64,000 nucleotides of DNA from Ignavibacteriales bacterium UBA1304 (GTDB taxonomy: Bacteria; Bacteroidota; Ignavibacteria; Ignavibacteriales; Ignavibacteriaceae), in the NCBI GenBank assembly GCA_002307295.1, contig DBTY01000033.1, positions 43,751-107,750 of the forward strand, written 5' to 3'. Position numbers and translations under genes: made by a program. This document shows, piece by piece, positions 1 to 9,924 of this stretch; within the stretch, counting starts at the first letter, position 1; every line of letters starts with the position of its first letter. The notes below the pieces were generated by a model. It ran no database searches. It saw only the letters and a program-made list of their open reading frames with translations, and was not told the DNA's origin.

Positions 1-1657
1 GATTTTCAGTTTTTGAAGTAGAATCTGCGGCTCCGGATGATTTACTTTCTTCTTCTTTCTTTTTCTCTAAATAGTATTCAATTCCGCCTGGATAAGACTT
101 AAATGAACCTTTTCTAATCTCTATTACTTTATTAGCTATGGGAGTTAAAAAATCAATATCGTGTGAAACTATAACTAACGAGCCGGTAAAATCGGCAAGA
201 GCCTTTTGCAACACTTCTTTAGACGAAATATCAAGATGGTTAGTAGGTTCATCAAGCACAATAAGATTAGCTTTTGTAAGGAGTATTTTAGCAAGCGCAA
301 CGCGGCTTTTTTCTCCGCCTGAAAGCACTCCCACTTTTTTAAAAACGTCGTCGCCAGAAAACAAAAAACATCCAAGCAGCGATCTAAGCTGCCCGATAGT
401 TTTTCCTTCTCCGCCTGCGTTGTCTAATGTTTCAAGAATATCCAATTCCGGATTAAGGCTATCGGCCACATCCTGAGCGTAATAAGAAATTGAAGTATTG
501 TGACCAAGGATTTTCTCGCCCGAGTCAAAATCTATTTTACCGCTTATTATTTTAGATAGAGTAGTTTTACCCGCCCCGTTAGGGCCTACAAAAGCAATTT
601 TTTCTCCTCTTGTTATCTGAAAATCCAGATCATGGAATATAACGTTTTCGCCAAAGGATTTTGAAAGCTTTTTTAAGTCCAATGGAATAATACCGCTTGG
701 AGGAGGCGAGGGGAAGCGAATATTTATTTCATCCCTGCTTTCAGGGAGTTCAATAAGTTCAATTTTATCAAGCTGTTTAATTCTGCTTTGAACCTGGCGC
801 GCTTTTGTGGCCTTATATCTGAACCGTTCAATAAAGTTTTCAGTTTCTTTTATTTTTTTTTGCTGAAGCGTAAACATACTTTCAGCCTGCATATCTCTTT
901 CTGCTTTGTGTCGAAGATATGAATCATAACTGCCGCTGTAACTGTAAAATCTGCTTAAATAGATTTCAAGCGTGCGGTTAGTAACAGAATTTATAAAGTG
1001 TTTATCGTGTGATACGATTAACAAAGCTCCATTATAACTTTTCAAAAAACTGACTAACCAATTAAGGGAGTCTAAATCGAGATGGTTCGTCGGCTCGTCA
1101 AGTAAAAGCACGTCGTTTTGAGCAATAAGAATTTTAGCCAAAGCAATACGCATTTGCCATCCGCCGGAAAACTCTGATGTGTTGCGCGAAAAGTCCGCTT
1201 CGTCAAAACCTAGTCCAATAAGAATTTTCTCTATTTTTGATTCCGCGCTATAAGAATCCAAATCTTCAAGTTTATGGTGCACTTCTCCTAATTGATTTGC
1301 TAAATCTTCTTTTTCCTCAACGGTAAGGGAATCTAACAAGAGCTGGTTTGTAATTACTTCTTCTTTTGCCTGTAAACTTATCAGGGCTGTTAAAGACGAC
1401 TTGGCTTCGTCAAGAAGAGTTTTACCTGTATGCGATATATTATCCTGAGGAAGATAGCCTATGGTCAGGTCTTTTTGCTTTTGAATTTTCCCCGATTCAG
1501 GGGAAATGATTCCGGTAATTATTTTTAATAGAGAAGACTTCCCGGTTCCATTTGCGCCGACTAAAGAAATCTTGTCTCCAGAATTTATTTTATAGTTTAT
1601 ATCTTTAAAAAGATATTTTCCGCCAAACTGCAACGAGATATTAACAAAATCTATCAT
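1..1657 (-). CDS. ABC-F family ATPase (Uup/YdiF-like), 3' end cut off by window edge
   Basis: This reading frame is open from an ATG at 1657 to the left edge, giving at least 552 codons; its stop lies outside the window. It shows two ABC cassettes and no membrane domain. Cassette 1 has Walker A GANGTGKSS, the signature SGGWQMRIALAKI and Walker B LLLDEPTNHLDLDS. A charged linker follows. Cassette 2 has GPNGAGKTT, LSGGEKSRVALAKI and IVLDEPTNHLDIS. This layout defines ABC-F proteins, soluble ATPases that act on the ribosome as translation factors or antibiotic-protection proteins, and are not transporters. The visible C-terminus turns Lys/Glu/Ser-rich, as in the Uup/YdiF group. The gene lies 22 nt downstream of the propeller-protein gene on the same strand and may be cotranscribed. 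Family assignment is firm; the subfamily (Uup, YdiF or other) is not. Confidence 0.93.
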   Translation of the reverse strand, partial: MIDFVNISLQFGGKYLFKDINYKINSGDKISLVGANGTGKSSLLKIITGIISPESGKIQKQKDLTIGYLPQDNISHTGKTLLDEAKSSLTALISLQAKEEVITNQLLLDSLTVEEKEDLANQLGEVHHKLEDLDSYSAESKIEKILIGLGFDEADFSRNTSEFSGGWQMRIALAKILIAQNDVLLLDEPTNHLDLDSLNWLVSFLKSYNGALLIVSHDKHFINSVTNRTLEIYLSRFYSYSGSYDSYLRHKAERDMQAESMFTLQQKKIKETENFIERFRYKATKARQVQSRIKQLDKIELIELPESRDEINIRFPSPPPSGIIPLDLKKLSKSFGENVIFHDLDFQITRGEKIAFVGPNGAGKTTLSKIISGKIDFDSGEKILGHNTSISYYAQDVADSLNPELDILETLDNAGGEGKTIGQLRSLLGCFLFSGDDVFKKVGVLSGGEKSRVALAKILLTKANLIVLDEPTNHLDISSKEVLQKALADFTGSLVIVSHDIDFLTPIANKVIEIRKGSFKSYPGGIEYYLEKKKEEESKSSGAADSTSKTEN

Positions 1658-1679
1658 AAGAGAATTTACATTTTCCTTT

Positions 1680-3944
1680 TTATTTTTTTCTGATTACGGC
1701 GACTTTTGCAGTGGCTACATTATTGCCGTCCTGATCGTAAGCAACTATAATATAAATTCCGGAATTTACAAAATTCCCATCGGAAGTTTTACCATTCCAA
1801 TATGCTATTCTGCCGCCAGGCGATGCGAATTGATTAATAAGTTTACCGCTAATTGAAAGAATTTTTATGCTGGAGCTTAGTACTAACCCGTCAATTGTTA
1901 TTTTTTTATCAGAACCGTCTATTACAAACGGGTTAGGATAAATAAATAAATTAGTAAAAGAATCCTGCGGTTTTGCAAAAGCAGTTTTTAAGGATGTAAG
2001 TCCGTTTTGCGTTTCAACATAAACGGTTCCATCGCTTTCGTCAATAGTAATGCTTGAAATAATATTTGATAAAAGAGAACTGTTTAGCGTTGTATAAGTT
2101 GATATTAAAGTTGATCCATCCGATGATACTAAAATTAATCCTTCATTAGTTCCTATCCATTTTTGATTTGTGGGATCAACGGCAATACAATTGATTGAGT
2201 GCTGGCTAAGCGTATAAACAGATTGAACAGTTGGAGCGTAACCGCTAAGAACCTGACCAGTGTTTGAAACTATTTCTGCGCCCAGACTTGTACCAACCCA
2301 GATGTCTCCTCTTTTATCTAAAGCCATACAAAGAATAATATTTGACACTAAGTCTGAGGAAGTCGATTTATCTATAAATCCCTGAACAGAATTACTATTA
2401 TCAAGAGCGCCGTTTTCATTGAAATAATACAGCCCGTGAGTCGACGAGCTATTTGTGCTTGCAAACCATTTTGTGTCATATTGATCAATTACCATTGAAG
2501 TATATAAACCGACGTACTGGTCTGCGGCTTTAAAATGATACCAGACGCTGTCTTTAGTAAGAGCGCTTAAAATTTTATTATTTACAGTATTGTTATAGTT
2601 CAACATCCATAAATTGTTTTTCGAATCTGTTCTTAAAGCGGCCACAACTATATAAGTTCCCATTCCGACAAGGGGAGTGTTTGAACTGTTAAATACAGTT
2701 ATGTTTGTATCGTTCTTAATTCTGACAAATCCGCCGCCCCAGCTGCCAATGTAAACTGTTCCGTCTGAAGCGGGAAAAACATTATAATATAAATTAGTAA
2801 GCAATTTAGGATAGTTATCCAAATTGTAATTCTTCCATTTTTTGCCGTCGTATTTATAAAAACCTTTGGCATATGATGAAGAACCAGAAGCTACCCACAG
2901 GTTTTTATTTGCGTCAACTTTAATTTCGTTAGCAAAGTTTGTCCCTGGACCATCTGGATGTATTGTTACTTTTCCCTGATCTACGCCTGCAAGCCCCATA
3001 AGTCCATGGTCGGAAGTTGCGTATATTACTTGATCGGAAATTGGGATTAGTTTATTCATAGTTGCCGCCGGCTGATTATAAAGCAGAGTCCAAGCGCCAT
3101 CTTTATACAAGTAAACATTATTCCAAAACATAACAAATAAAGAATCATTTTTAACTTCAATATCGGTGATGCTGATGCTATTCCCATTTGTTCCTGTAAA
3201 AGAAGGAATAAATGTTTTCCATGTGTTATTGTCAAAATAACTGAGACCATTATCAGTAGAAACTATGATGGTATCGCGATAAAGAACGACTTTATGCGTA
3301 TTATTTGAAGGCAATCCGTCTGAAGTAGTAAAAACATCCCAGGCGTCGGAGGAAGAGAGGTTGCCCCCTATTTTGCGCTGTTTAGCTACGCCTCCGTTTA
3401 CGCAGGCAAAAATATAGCCGGCTTTTATAGCCGAGCTTACTTTAATGTTAGAGCTTAAATCGCCAAATTTAGAGAATGTGTCATAAAAAGAATAATTGCT
3501 CGCATTTATAAGCGAGATGCCAAAATCTGAAGTTACAATTATTGTATCGCCGGATGTAGTTATGCTATAAATACTTTTTAGTATTTTATCGGAACTATTA
3601 ATATCAAGAATTCTATTAAACGAATTTGAAGCCGGGTCGTAAACGTCTATTGTACCGTTAGAGCTTCCGAACCACAATTTATTATATTTATCCTGCGCAA
3701 TTGCAGTAACGGCCTCTCCGTTAAGTCCATCAGCTTTGTTAAATACGGTAAAACTTGAAGAAGCGTAATTATACAGAAAAACGCCTCCGTCAGTTGCGCA
3801 CCAAATTCCTTTGTTTGTTGCAACTGCGTCATTTATCTTTTCTTTGTTGGTATAATTACCCCATATGCCGCTTGTTTGCGCAATTGCAGGCATAACTGAA
3901 AAAAACATAAAAAAGACAGAAAACAATTTTATATATTTTGGCAT
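1680..3944 (-). CDS. Secreted two-component-regulator-propeller-like protein with T9SS sorting domain
   Basis: A 754-aa protein with a signal peptide (residues 1-22, ending AIAQ). A long stretch (about 30-640) of beta-propeller-like repeats follows, with recurring elements such as GIWCATDGGV, KLWFGSSNG, DIWVGTSLG and QKWIGTNEGL. These resemble the periplasmic ligand-sensing propellers of hybrid two-component systems. No transmembrane or kinase part follows, so this is a stand-alone exported propeller. The last 90 or so residues (from NLFIYPNPF to the Lys-rich end) match the FlgD-like/type A T9SS C-terminal domain, including the usual SGIYIIVA strand. It is therefore expected to cross the outer membrane through T9SS and stay on the surface or be released. 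The ligand is unknown. It is transcribed divergently from the TonB receptor at 4253. Confidence 0.8.
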   Translation of the reverse strand: MPKYIKLFSVFFMFFSVMPAIAQTSGIWGNYTNKEKINDAVATNKGIWCATDGGVFLYNYASSSFTVFNKADGLNGEAVTAIAQDKYNKLWFGSSNGTIDVYDPASNSFNRILDINSSDKILKSIYSITTSGDTIIVTSDFGISLINASNYSFYDTFSKFGDLSSNIKVSSAIKAGYIFACVNGGVAKQRKIGGNLSSSDAWDVFTTSDGLPSNNTHKVVLYRDTIIVSTDNGLSYFDNNTWKTFIPSFTGTNGNSISITDIEVKNDSLFVMFWNNVYLYKDGAWTLLYNQPAATMNKLIPISDQVIYATSDHGLMGLAGVDQGKVTIHPDGPGTNFANEIKVDANKNLWVASGSSSYAKGFYKYDGKKWKNYNLDNYPKLLTNLYYNVFPASDGTVYIGSWGGGFVRIKNDTNITVFNSSNTPLVGMGTYIVVAALRTDSKNNLWMLNYNNTVNNKILSALTKDSVWYHFKAADQYVGLYTSMVIDQYDTKWFASTNSSSTHGLYYFNENGALDNSNSVQGFIDKSTSSDLVSNIILCMALDKRGDIWVGTSLGAEIVSNTGQVLSGYAPTVQSVYTLSQHSINCIAVDPTNQKWIGTNEGLILVSSDGSTLISTYTTLNSSLLSNIISSITIDESDGTVYVETQNGLTSLKTAFAKPQDSFTNLFIYPNPFVIDGSDKKITIDGLVLSSSIKILSISGKLINQFASPGGRIAYWNGKTSDGNFVNSGIYIIVAYDQDGNNVATAKVAVIRKK

Positions 3945-4252
3945 TTTAACCCTTTTATAACAGAGAATTGGTATTATGTATTATTGATATCAGGACGAAA
4001 CCCCAGTATAGATTTATATAGAATTGTTAAAGCTAATAAAAATAATTACATAAATAAAGATATTAAATCGTATCGTTTTTTATTATTGATCAAAATGTTA
4101 ATAAATCGTTAATTCTTATAAATATGTATGGTCGGTCTTGATTAAGGAACATTTTAAACACAAATTTAAAACGCAAAAACATTCCAGTTTTGTAAAAAAA
4201 AGACTATCCCGCAGGTTTATGCAATTTACTATTACTTAATAAGGAGAAAAAA
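3945..4252. other. Divergent intergenic region
   Basis: This 308-nt AT-rich gap separates the minus-strand propeller gene from the plus-strand TonB receptor and should hold both promoters. The only clear signal is a strong ribosome binding site, AAGGAG at 4241-4246, seven bases before the receptor ATG at 4253. No small gene or convincing operator was seen. Confidence 0.6.
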
Positions 4253-7200
4253 ATGAGGAAACAGTTTACTTTGTTGCAAATATCGGTTCTGGTATTTGTA
4301 ATGTTGTCTTTCCCGCTTACGTTGTTGGCTCAGGGTATCACTACTGCCGCAATAAATGGCGTAGTGACCGATAAAGACGGCAAACCGTTACAGGGAGCTA
4401 CTATTCAGGCGTTACATAATCCTTCCGGCGCCGCTTACGGTAATACTACCCGCGAGGACGGGCGGTATAATCTACAAAATCTTCGTGTCGGCGGCCCTTA
4501 TACAATAAAAGTGTCTTATGTCGGTTTTGCGCCGCAAATAAAAAAAGACGTGTATCTTGAGCTGGCTCAGAATTTTAAAATTGATTTCGTTTTGTTAGAA
4601 ACTTCAGTTGAATTAAACACGGTTGTAATTACCGGCGATAAAAACGCTATTTTAAGCTCAAGCCGGACAGGCGCAGCTACTATGGTGTCTAAAAAAACAA
4701 TAGAAACCTTCCCCACTGTAGCGCGCAGTTTTCAGGATTTTTCTAAATTTACCCCTCAGTTTTCCGGAAGCTCTTCAAATGCAAACAGCGCTGCTGGAAG
4801 AAATAACAGGTTTAATAATATTCAGATAGACGGAACAAGCTATAATGATTTGTTCGGTTTAGCTGCAAACGGAACGCCTGGCGGTCAGGCTAACACTAAC
4901 CCTATTAGTCTTGACGCTATAGATCAGTTTCAGGTTGTTATTGCCCCTTATGACGTAAGACAGGGGGGATTTACGGGAGGCGGCATCAACGCAGTTACCC
5001 GCAGCGGTAATAACCAGTTTACGGGTTCTATCTATGGATTTGGGCGAAACCAAAACTTTGTAGGCTACAGCCCGGATACTCTTCATTCTAAATATTCTGA
5101 TTTTAAAGAGTATCAGTCCGGCTTTAGAGTTGGCGGTCCTATTTTGAAGGATAAGCTCTTTTTCTTTGTAAGCGGCGAGCTTACTAAAAGAACTGCCCCT
5201 ATGGAAAACGTGGCTATTACTCAAAAAAATGCTGCTTATGCTGATAGTATGAAAGCTATTAGCTCGATTTTAGCAAGCAAGTATAATTACAATACCGGCG
5301 GTTATGATGCGTTTAGCCAGAACAGACCAAGCGGTAAGATATTTGTAAGACTGGATTATAACTTAGACGAAAATAATAAAATTACTTTAAGAAATAATTA
5401 TGTTGACGCTAAGGACGATAATATTCCAAGAACTGTATCCACATTGCTTTTTGCGGATAGAAACTATGTCTTTAACTCGACTACAAATTCAACTGTAGCG
5501 TAGCTTAGCACAGTAATAGGCAATAAAATGTCTAATGAGTTTACTTTAGGCTACACCGCAATACGCGATAAAAGAACTACAAGCGGAAGTCCGTTTCCTT
5601 CCATTACAATTTATTTTGATAAATCCGCCGAAGCTGCAAAAGCTGGAACGGAGGAGTTTTCTATAAAGAATAAACTCGACCAGAATATTTTTGAAATTAC
5701 AGATAACTTCAGCTATTTCTGGAAAGAGCATTCGTTTACTTTTGGAACCCATAATGAGTTTTTCTCTTTTGATAACTTATATATCAGAGATTATTATGGT
5801 AATTATACATTTAACAGCATACAGGATTTTGTTAACGGAAAAGTTGCAAGATACACCTATAGTTATGCGGCTCCCGGTAAAGATCCGAACCTTTCCGCTA
5901 AATGGAGCGCAGCTCAATTTGGCTTTTACGCTCAGGATGAGTGGACAGGAGTAAAAGGACTAAATGTTACTGCTGGAATCAGAGTAGATATCCCTTCGTA
6001 TTTTTCAACTCCCGCGAGGAATGACTCTGTTGTTAAATATTTTAACCTGTATACCGATAAACTTCCTAAAAGCAAACTGCTTTTTTCGCCAAGAATTGGG
6101 TTTAACTACGATCCTGTCGGCGATAGAGACATGCAGGTTCGCGGAGGTATTGGCATCTTTACAGGCAGAGTTCCTTTTGTATGGATATCAAACCAGTATG
6201 GCAATACAGGCGTGGACTTTTTGCGTTTAGATATATCTAACCCGACTTTTACATTTAATTCTGATCCATATAATCAGCCTCGTCCAGGGATGGCTAATCC
6301 TCCGGCAGGATTAACTCCGCAAAAAACTTCGGAAGTTGATATAACTGATCCAGATTTTAAAATGCCCCAGCTTATGCGTTTTAATATAGCTTATGATAAA
6401 CAACTCCCTTATGGTTTTGTTGGAACCGTAGAGATGGTTTATTCCAAAACTCTTAACGATTTGCTTTATCAGGATATCAACTTAGGAGGTCTAAGTAAAT
6501 ACGGCGCTGACGGCAGACCTGTATATTCGGGCAAGGTAAGCTCTAATTTTACAAATGTGCTGCTGATGAAAAATACAAGCGACGGTTATCAGTACAATAT
6601 TTCCGCTAATATTCAAAAACAGGTAGTCGATAACTGGTCTCTTAATACCGCTTATACGTTTGGCAAGGCTATGGATAAGAACAGCGTTACTTCAAGCCAG
6701 GCGCTTTCGCAGTATAAATACAATCCGGTTCAGGGCAATCCAAACGATCCGGGTTTAACTACTTCTAATTTTGAAGTAAAACACAGAATTATGGCTGCTG
6801 TTTCTTATACGTTTGAATATTTAGAAAACTGGAAAACGACTGTTTCGTTATTCTATAACGGACAATCCGGCAGACCGTTTTCTTATATTTATTACGGCGA
6901 TGCAAATGGCGACGGACAAACCGGAAACGACCTGATTTATATCCCTAAAACCTCTTCAGATATTATTTTAACTTCTAATAACTGGGCGGCCTTAGATTCT
7001 TATATCAACAGAGACAGCTATCTTAAAGATCACAGAGGCCAGATTGCTGAAAGAAACGGAGCAAGAGAACCATGGCAGAATTCTTTGGATTTGCGCATTT
7101 CACAGGTATTCCCAATTATTGATGGGCACAATATCGAAATTACAGTCGATATCTTAAATCTGCAAAACCTGATTGACCGGGAAGCCGGATGGGTTAAAAC

Positions 7201-7357
7201 TGTTCCAAATCAGACGGATCAGGTTTTAACGTTCCAGGGATGGGATGCTGCGACCGGAAAAGCAAAAGTCAGCTTTAAGGATAAAAACGATCCTTACCAA
7301 AACGACGCGCTTTATTCAAGATGGCAGATGCAGCTTGGCGCAAGATACTCGTTCTAA
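4253..7357 (+). pseudogene. TonB-dependent receptor interrupted by an in-frame TAG codon
   Basis: Two open frames (4253-5503, 416 aa, and 5528-7357, 609 aa) lie in the same reading frame, separated only by TAG at 5501-5503 and eight sense codons. Together they form one TonB-dependent receptor of about 1034 residues. The order is signal peptide (1-26), a carboxypeptidase-regulatory-like beta-sandwich (about 31-115), a plug domain (about 125-250) and a large barrel that ends in an aromatic residue (GARYSF). Such receptors import chelates or oligosaccharides across the outer membrane. The sequence around the stop reads STVA-stop-LSTVIGNKMSNEFTLGY; a single CAG-to-TAG change (inferred) would explain it. 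The downstream ATG at 5528 has no good ribosome binding site, so independent restart is unlikely. No SusD-like partner follows. The alternatives are sequencing error, readthrough or recent inactivation. The substrate is unknown. Confidence 0.88.
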
Positions 7358-7380
7358 CTAAATTAAAATATATAAATCTA

Positions 7381-7417
7381 AAAAGCCTTCCCGGTAAATC
7401 GGGAAGGCTTTTTTTTT
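7381..7417 (+). terminator. Rho-independent terminator after the TonB receptor
   Basis: A perfect 13-bp stem (AAAAGCCTTCCCG at 7381-7393 with CGGGAAGGCTTTT at 7400-7412), a 6-nt loop and a run of T to 7417, 23 nt after the receptor stop. It is intact although the gene upstream is broken. Confidence 0.93.
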
Positions 7418-7515
7418 GATAGCGTATCTAATTTTTTTAATGCAATGTCAAAACGACAATAAATAATGAACAGATTAAAACGGACGGTTTGAAAAGCTGA
7501 TTAGCTTGAACTATG

Positions 7516-8256
7516 CTATAAAATCTTGAATAAACTAACTTGTTGAGTTGCAGAATCCCTCATAAAAAGAATAACCTTTTTAGAAGTTGATTTAAATATA
7601 TTAAAATTAATTGGAAATCCTACTTTCCCCTCGACAAGTTTGTCATTTAATTCATCAACAAGAGTACAATCAATAGCAAGAATCTTTTTACCGCTTTTGT
7701 TTTTGATTTTTCTATTGACTAGTTGCTTCTCAATACCACCTATCTCAGACATACCAAAAATAACGTCATCAGTGTCAAATACTTTTCCTTTTTCAGACAT
7801 AATAGTAGTTATTTCTATTTCGCCACAACTCGTTTTTATATCAAATAATTCTACTTCGCCATACTTGGTTTGCTCAGTTTTAGAAATGCTAATAATATCG
7901 ATATTTTTACTATTTAAAAAATATGCAAAAATTAGCTCACTCCATCTACCTTGGAAAGTAGGTTCTTTTTTTGAAGTTAATCTAGACAAGACACTTTGGG
8001 ATTTTATATAATCCCGATGTTTTGATAAAAAGAAATTTAACATACTCTCTAATTCTGTGATGTAATTCTTAGGGCCTTTGTAATTAGATACACTCATCAA
8101 ATAATTTGCTAAAAAATAATTTTGGGGCGACCATTTACATTCATTATTCACTTCATAAGATTGAATTGCGGTAAATAGAAATTCGTGCCCAAATACTTCA
8201 ATAATGTTTGGACATTTCTCAATCATTTTAACTATTTCTTGTTTCCTTTCATTCAT
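7516..8256 (-). CDS. Hypothetical protein, possible PD-(D/E)XK nuclease fold
   Basis: A 246-aa soluble protein that I do not recognise as a named family. It has no signal peptide or membrane segment. A mid-protein helix QGRWSELIFAYFL is followed by two strands, VELFDIKTSCG and EIEITTI. This spacing of an acidic helix and D-x-K / E-x-E strands recalls restriction-nuclease-like folds, but the diagnostic E-x-K is not clean, so the fold call is only a suggestion. Composition is Lys/Ile/Asn-rich and more AT-rich than the flanking receptor and cysE genes, consistent with acquired DNA. It stands alone on the minus strand, downstream end facing the receptor terminator, and is divergent from the secreted-protein gene at 8600. 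It could be an orphan restriction or defence protein, or something else. Confidence 0.7.
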   Translation of the reverse strand: MNERKQEIVKMIEKCPNIIEVFGHEFLFTAIQSYEVNNECKWSPQNYFLANYLMSVSNYKGPKNYITELESMLNFFLSKHRDYIKSQSVLSRLTSKKEPTFQGRWSELIFAYFLNSKNIDIISISKTEQTKYGEVELFDIKTSCGEIEITTIMSEKGKVFDTDDVIFGMSEIGGIEKQLVNRKIKNKSGKKILAIDCTLVDELNDKLVEGKVGFPINFNIFKSTSKKVILFMRDSATQQVSLFKIL

Positions 8257-8599
8257 AATTTATCTGCTTAAAGATATTTACAATGCCGCTATTATATCAT
8301 TACACATTATGGTAATAATTATTATTTACAAAGTCAATATGTTTATGACTTTTCGTAATATATTAGTAAAAATTAGTAATGATTTTATTCCATTTAATAA
8401 AAAATAGTCATAAATTATAGCGCATAAAATTATGGGAAAAACTATCCAAAGAAAGATGGATGGCATGGATTGGCATTGAAGTGGGATGATTTCTAAAAAA
8501 ATAAACACACTGCATATCGGTAAAACAATATTTTACTAAATATGCTCCGGAAATATCCGGCGGCAGAGTTTTGTAGTTTAAACAAATCAAGGTGAAAAT
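8257..8599. other. Divergent intergenic region of the accessory patch
   Basis: 343 nt of very AT-rich sequence between divergent genes. Short overlapping frames exist on both strands (8204-8590) but none has a ribosome binding site or recognisable product, so I treat them as noise. A GGTGA stretch just before 8600 probably serves the downstream gene. Confidence 0.5.
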
Positions 8600-9376
8600 A
8601 TGAAAAAGATATTTTGGTTTTGCTTGTTTTCTTTCCCGGTTTTGTTTGTCTTATTAGGCGGAAGTTTTAATAATAAAGCTTATGCTGTGGATAAAAATGT
8701 TTTAAGTCCCGGTTTTCAGAGCGAAGAAGGCTTTGGCGCTATTACAGGATTGGATTCTATGTCTGCTTCTAAGCCATACATACGAATGTTCCCCTATTCC
8801 GCCGCTAAAATGATTTCAGTTAATACTAATTATAAATTTTCTTATCCATTTACAGATGGATATACTTGTCAGCTAAGTCATTCAGTATGGGGAACTTGTT
8901 GGGCTATATCATGGGAATCTAATTCTCCTGGTAATATTTGTTTGCCAAGATTATTAGTCGAAGTCGATACTGGAGGTAGAGCCGGAATTCATGTGGTTTA
9001 TTGGGATTTGCCAATGACTTATGTTATGTCTGCAGGCGTTAGAACGCCTGTATTTCCGTCATATCAGACAGGCAATAGCTGCTCTTTTGAGTATTCGGCA
9101 ATTGATTCTATGATAGCGCAGATTGTCAGGAAAGATGTTAGTAAAAAGTATTGCATCAACTGGATTATTTTTTCCGTTATTGAATATGACTCTACTTTTT
9201 CGGAGTATTACAAAAGCGCTCGCGATATAGTTAATGGTTCTTTAAAATTAAACGACAGCCCGCATCCATTTACGCGCATAGAATCAGAATCAATATTATT
9301 CGGGACTGTTAAGTTTTACCAATGGAAAAAGATTGGTATCAGAGATGATTATAGGAATATTCTTGGTTATAATTAG
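8600..9376 (+). CDS. Secreted hypothetical protein with several cysteines
   Basis: A 258-aa protein with a clear Sec signal peptide: positive start MKK, hydrophobic core to about residue 21, and an AYA cleavage site near residue 29. The mature part contains seven cysteines, in TCQL, TCWAI, ICLP, SCSF and YCINW contexts, the last near residue 190; a mature disulphide-bonded secreted domain is plausible. I do not recognise the fold. It begins the plus-strand run 8600-11085 and is followed after 11 nt by the first of two duplicated small genes, so they are probably cotranscribed. A ribosome binding site-like GGTGA precedes the ATG. Whether it is an effector, a surface protein or a carrier cannot be told from the sequence. 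No T9SS domain or lipobox is present. Confidence 0.72.
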   Translation: MKKIFWFCLFSFPVLFVLLGGSFNNKAYAVDKNVLSPGFQSEEGFGAITGLDSMSASKPYIRMFPYSAAKMISVNTNYKFSYPFTDGYTCQLSHSVWGTCWAISWESNSPGNICLPRLLVEVDTGGRAGIHVVYWDLPMTYVMSAGVRTPVFPSYQTGNSCSFEYSAIDSMIAQIVRKDVSKKYCINWIIFSVIEYDSTFSEYYKSARDIVNGSLKLNDSPHPFTRIESESILFGTVKFYQWKKIGIRDDYRNILGYN

Positions 9377-9387
9377 CGGGAAAAATA

Positions 9388-9873
9388 ATGGTAAAGAAAA
9401 TACTAGAAATAATTAATCCAATGTTTGGATTAAAATGTTGCAGGGCAAGAATATCTTCTTATAAAAGCCTTAGTTTGGGTTTTTGGGAAAAAGTGTTTCA
9501 TAATAATCCAAACCTCGTTGATACTTATTATGGAGAATGGGAAATTGGATCCTACTATAGCGCATGGCGAATATTACAAGACGATAAAATTCTTCTTGGC
9601 AAAACCGATGCTTATGATATTCCCAAAATGAACAAAAAACTGAAAAAAATAAAATTCGGAGAGATAATATCTATAAATCAGTTATCCAAATTTGACATTA
9701 GAGTTGAAATGACGAATAATATGTTTATCGATTTTTTTGGAACTACAAGCGCTCGTGATGAAATTTTTCATATCTTTTGCCCCGATAAACATTTGATTGA
9801 GTTCTTTTCTAATGGTAGATGGGCAATTAACTGGTCAAATGTGCCAATTCCGAGAAGAAAATATATATCATAA
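9388..9873 (+). CDS. Hypothetical protein, tandem paralogue copy 1 (immunity-protein-like)
   Basis: A 161-aa cytosolic-looking protein with no signal peptide or membrane segment. The next gene is a near copy (about 26 differences in 161 residues counted by eye, roughly 84% identity). Motifs are GEWEIGSYYSAWRI, KFGEIISINQLSKFDI and FHIFCPDKHLIEFFSNGRW. The pattern of a Trp/Gly-rich strand, a D-x-R-V-E strand, an F-F-G-T turn and a terminal NGRW recalls small beta-rich immunity-type proteins such as DUF6188. I cannot confirm this without a profile search. Tandem duplication is common for immunity genes. It follows the secreted 258-aa protein by 11 nt and shares the leader AATTAGCGGG with copy 2. 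Confidence 0.72.
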   Translation: MVKKILEIINPMFGLKCCRARISSYKSLSLGFWEKVFHNNPNLVDTYYGEWEIGSYYSAWRILQDDKILLGKTDAYDIPKMNKKLKKIKFGEIISINQLSKFDIRVEMTNNMFIDFFGTTSARDEIFHIFCPDKHLIEFFSNGRWAINWSNVPIPRRKYIS

Positions 9874-9924
9874 CTCAAAAATTTATGATGCGCGTTTTTA
9901 GGTTAAAAATTAGCGGGAAAAATA

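Noticed and set aside
5528..7357. Independent gene for the second part of the TonB receptor
   Set aside because: It is in frame with the first part, starts mid-barrel with no signal peptide, and lacks a ribosome binding site, so it is the remainder of one split gene.
8326..8590. Two overlapping ~60-codon minus-strand frames in the divergent gap
   Set aside because: No ribosome binding site and no recognisable pattern; they overlap one another in different frames in AT-rich sequence.
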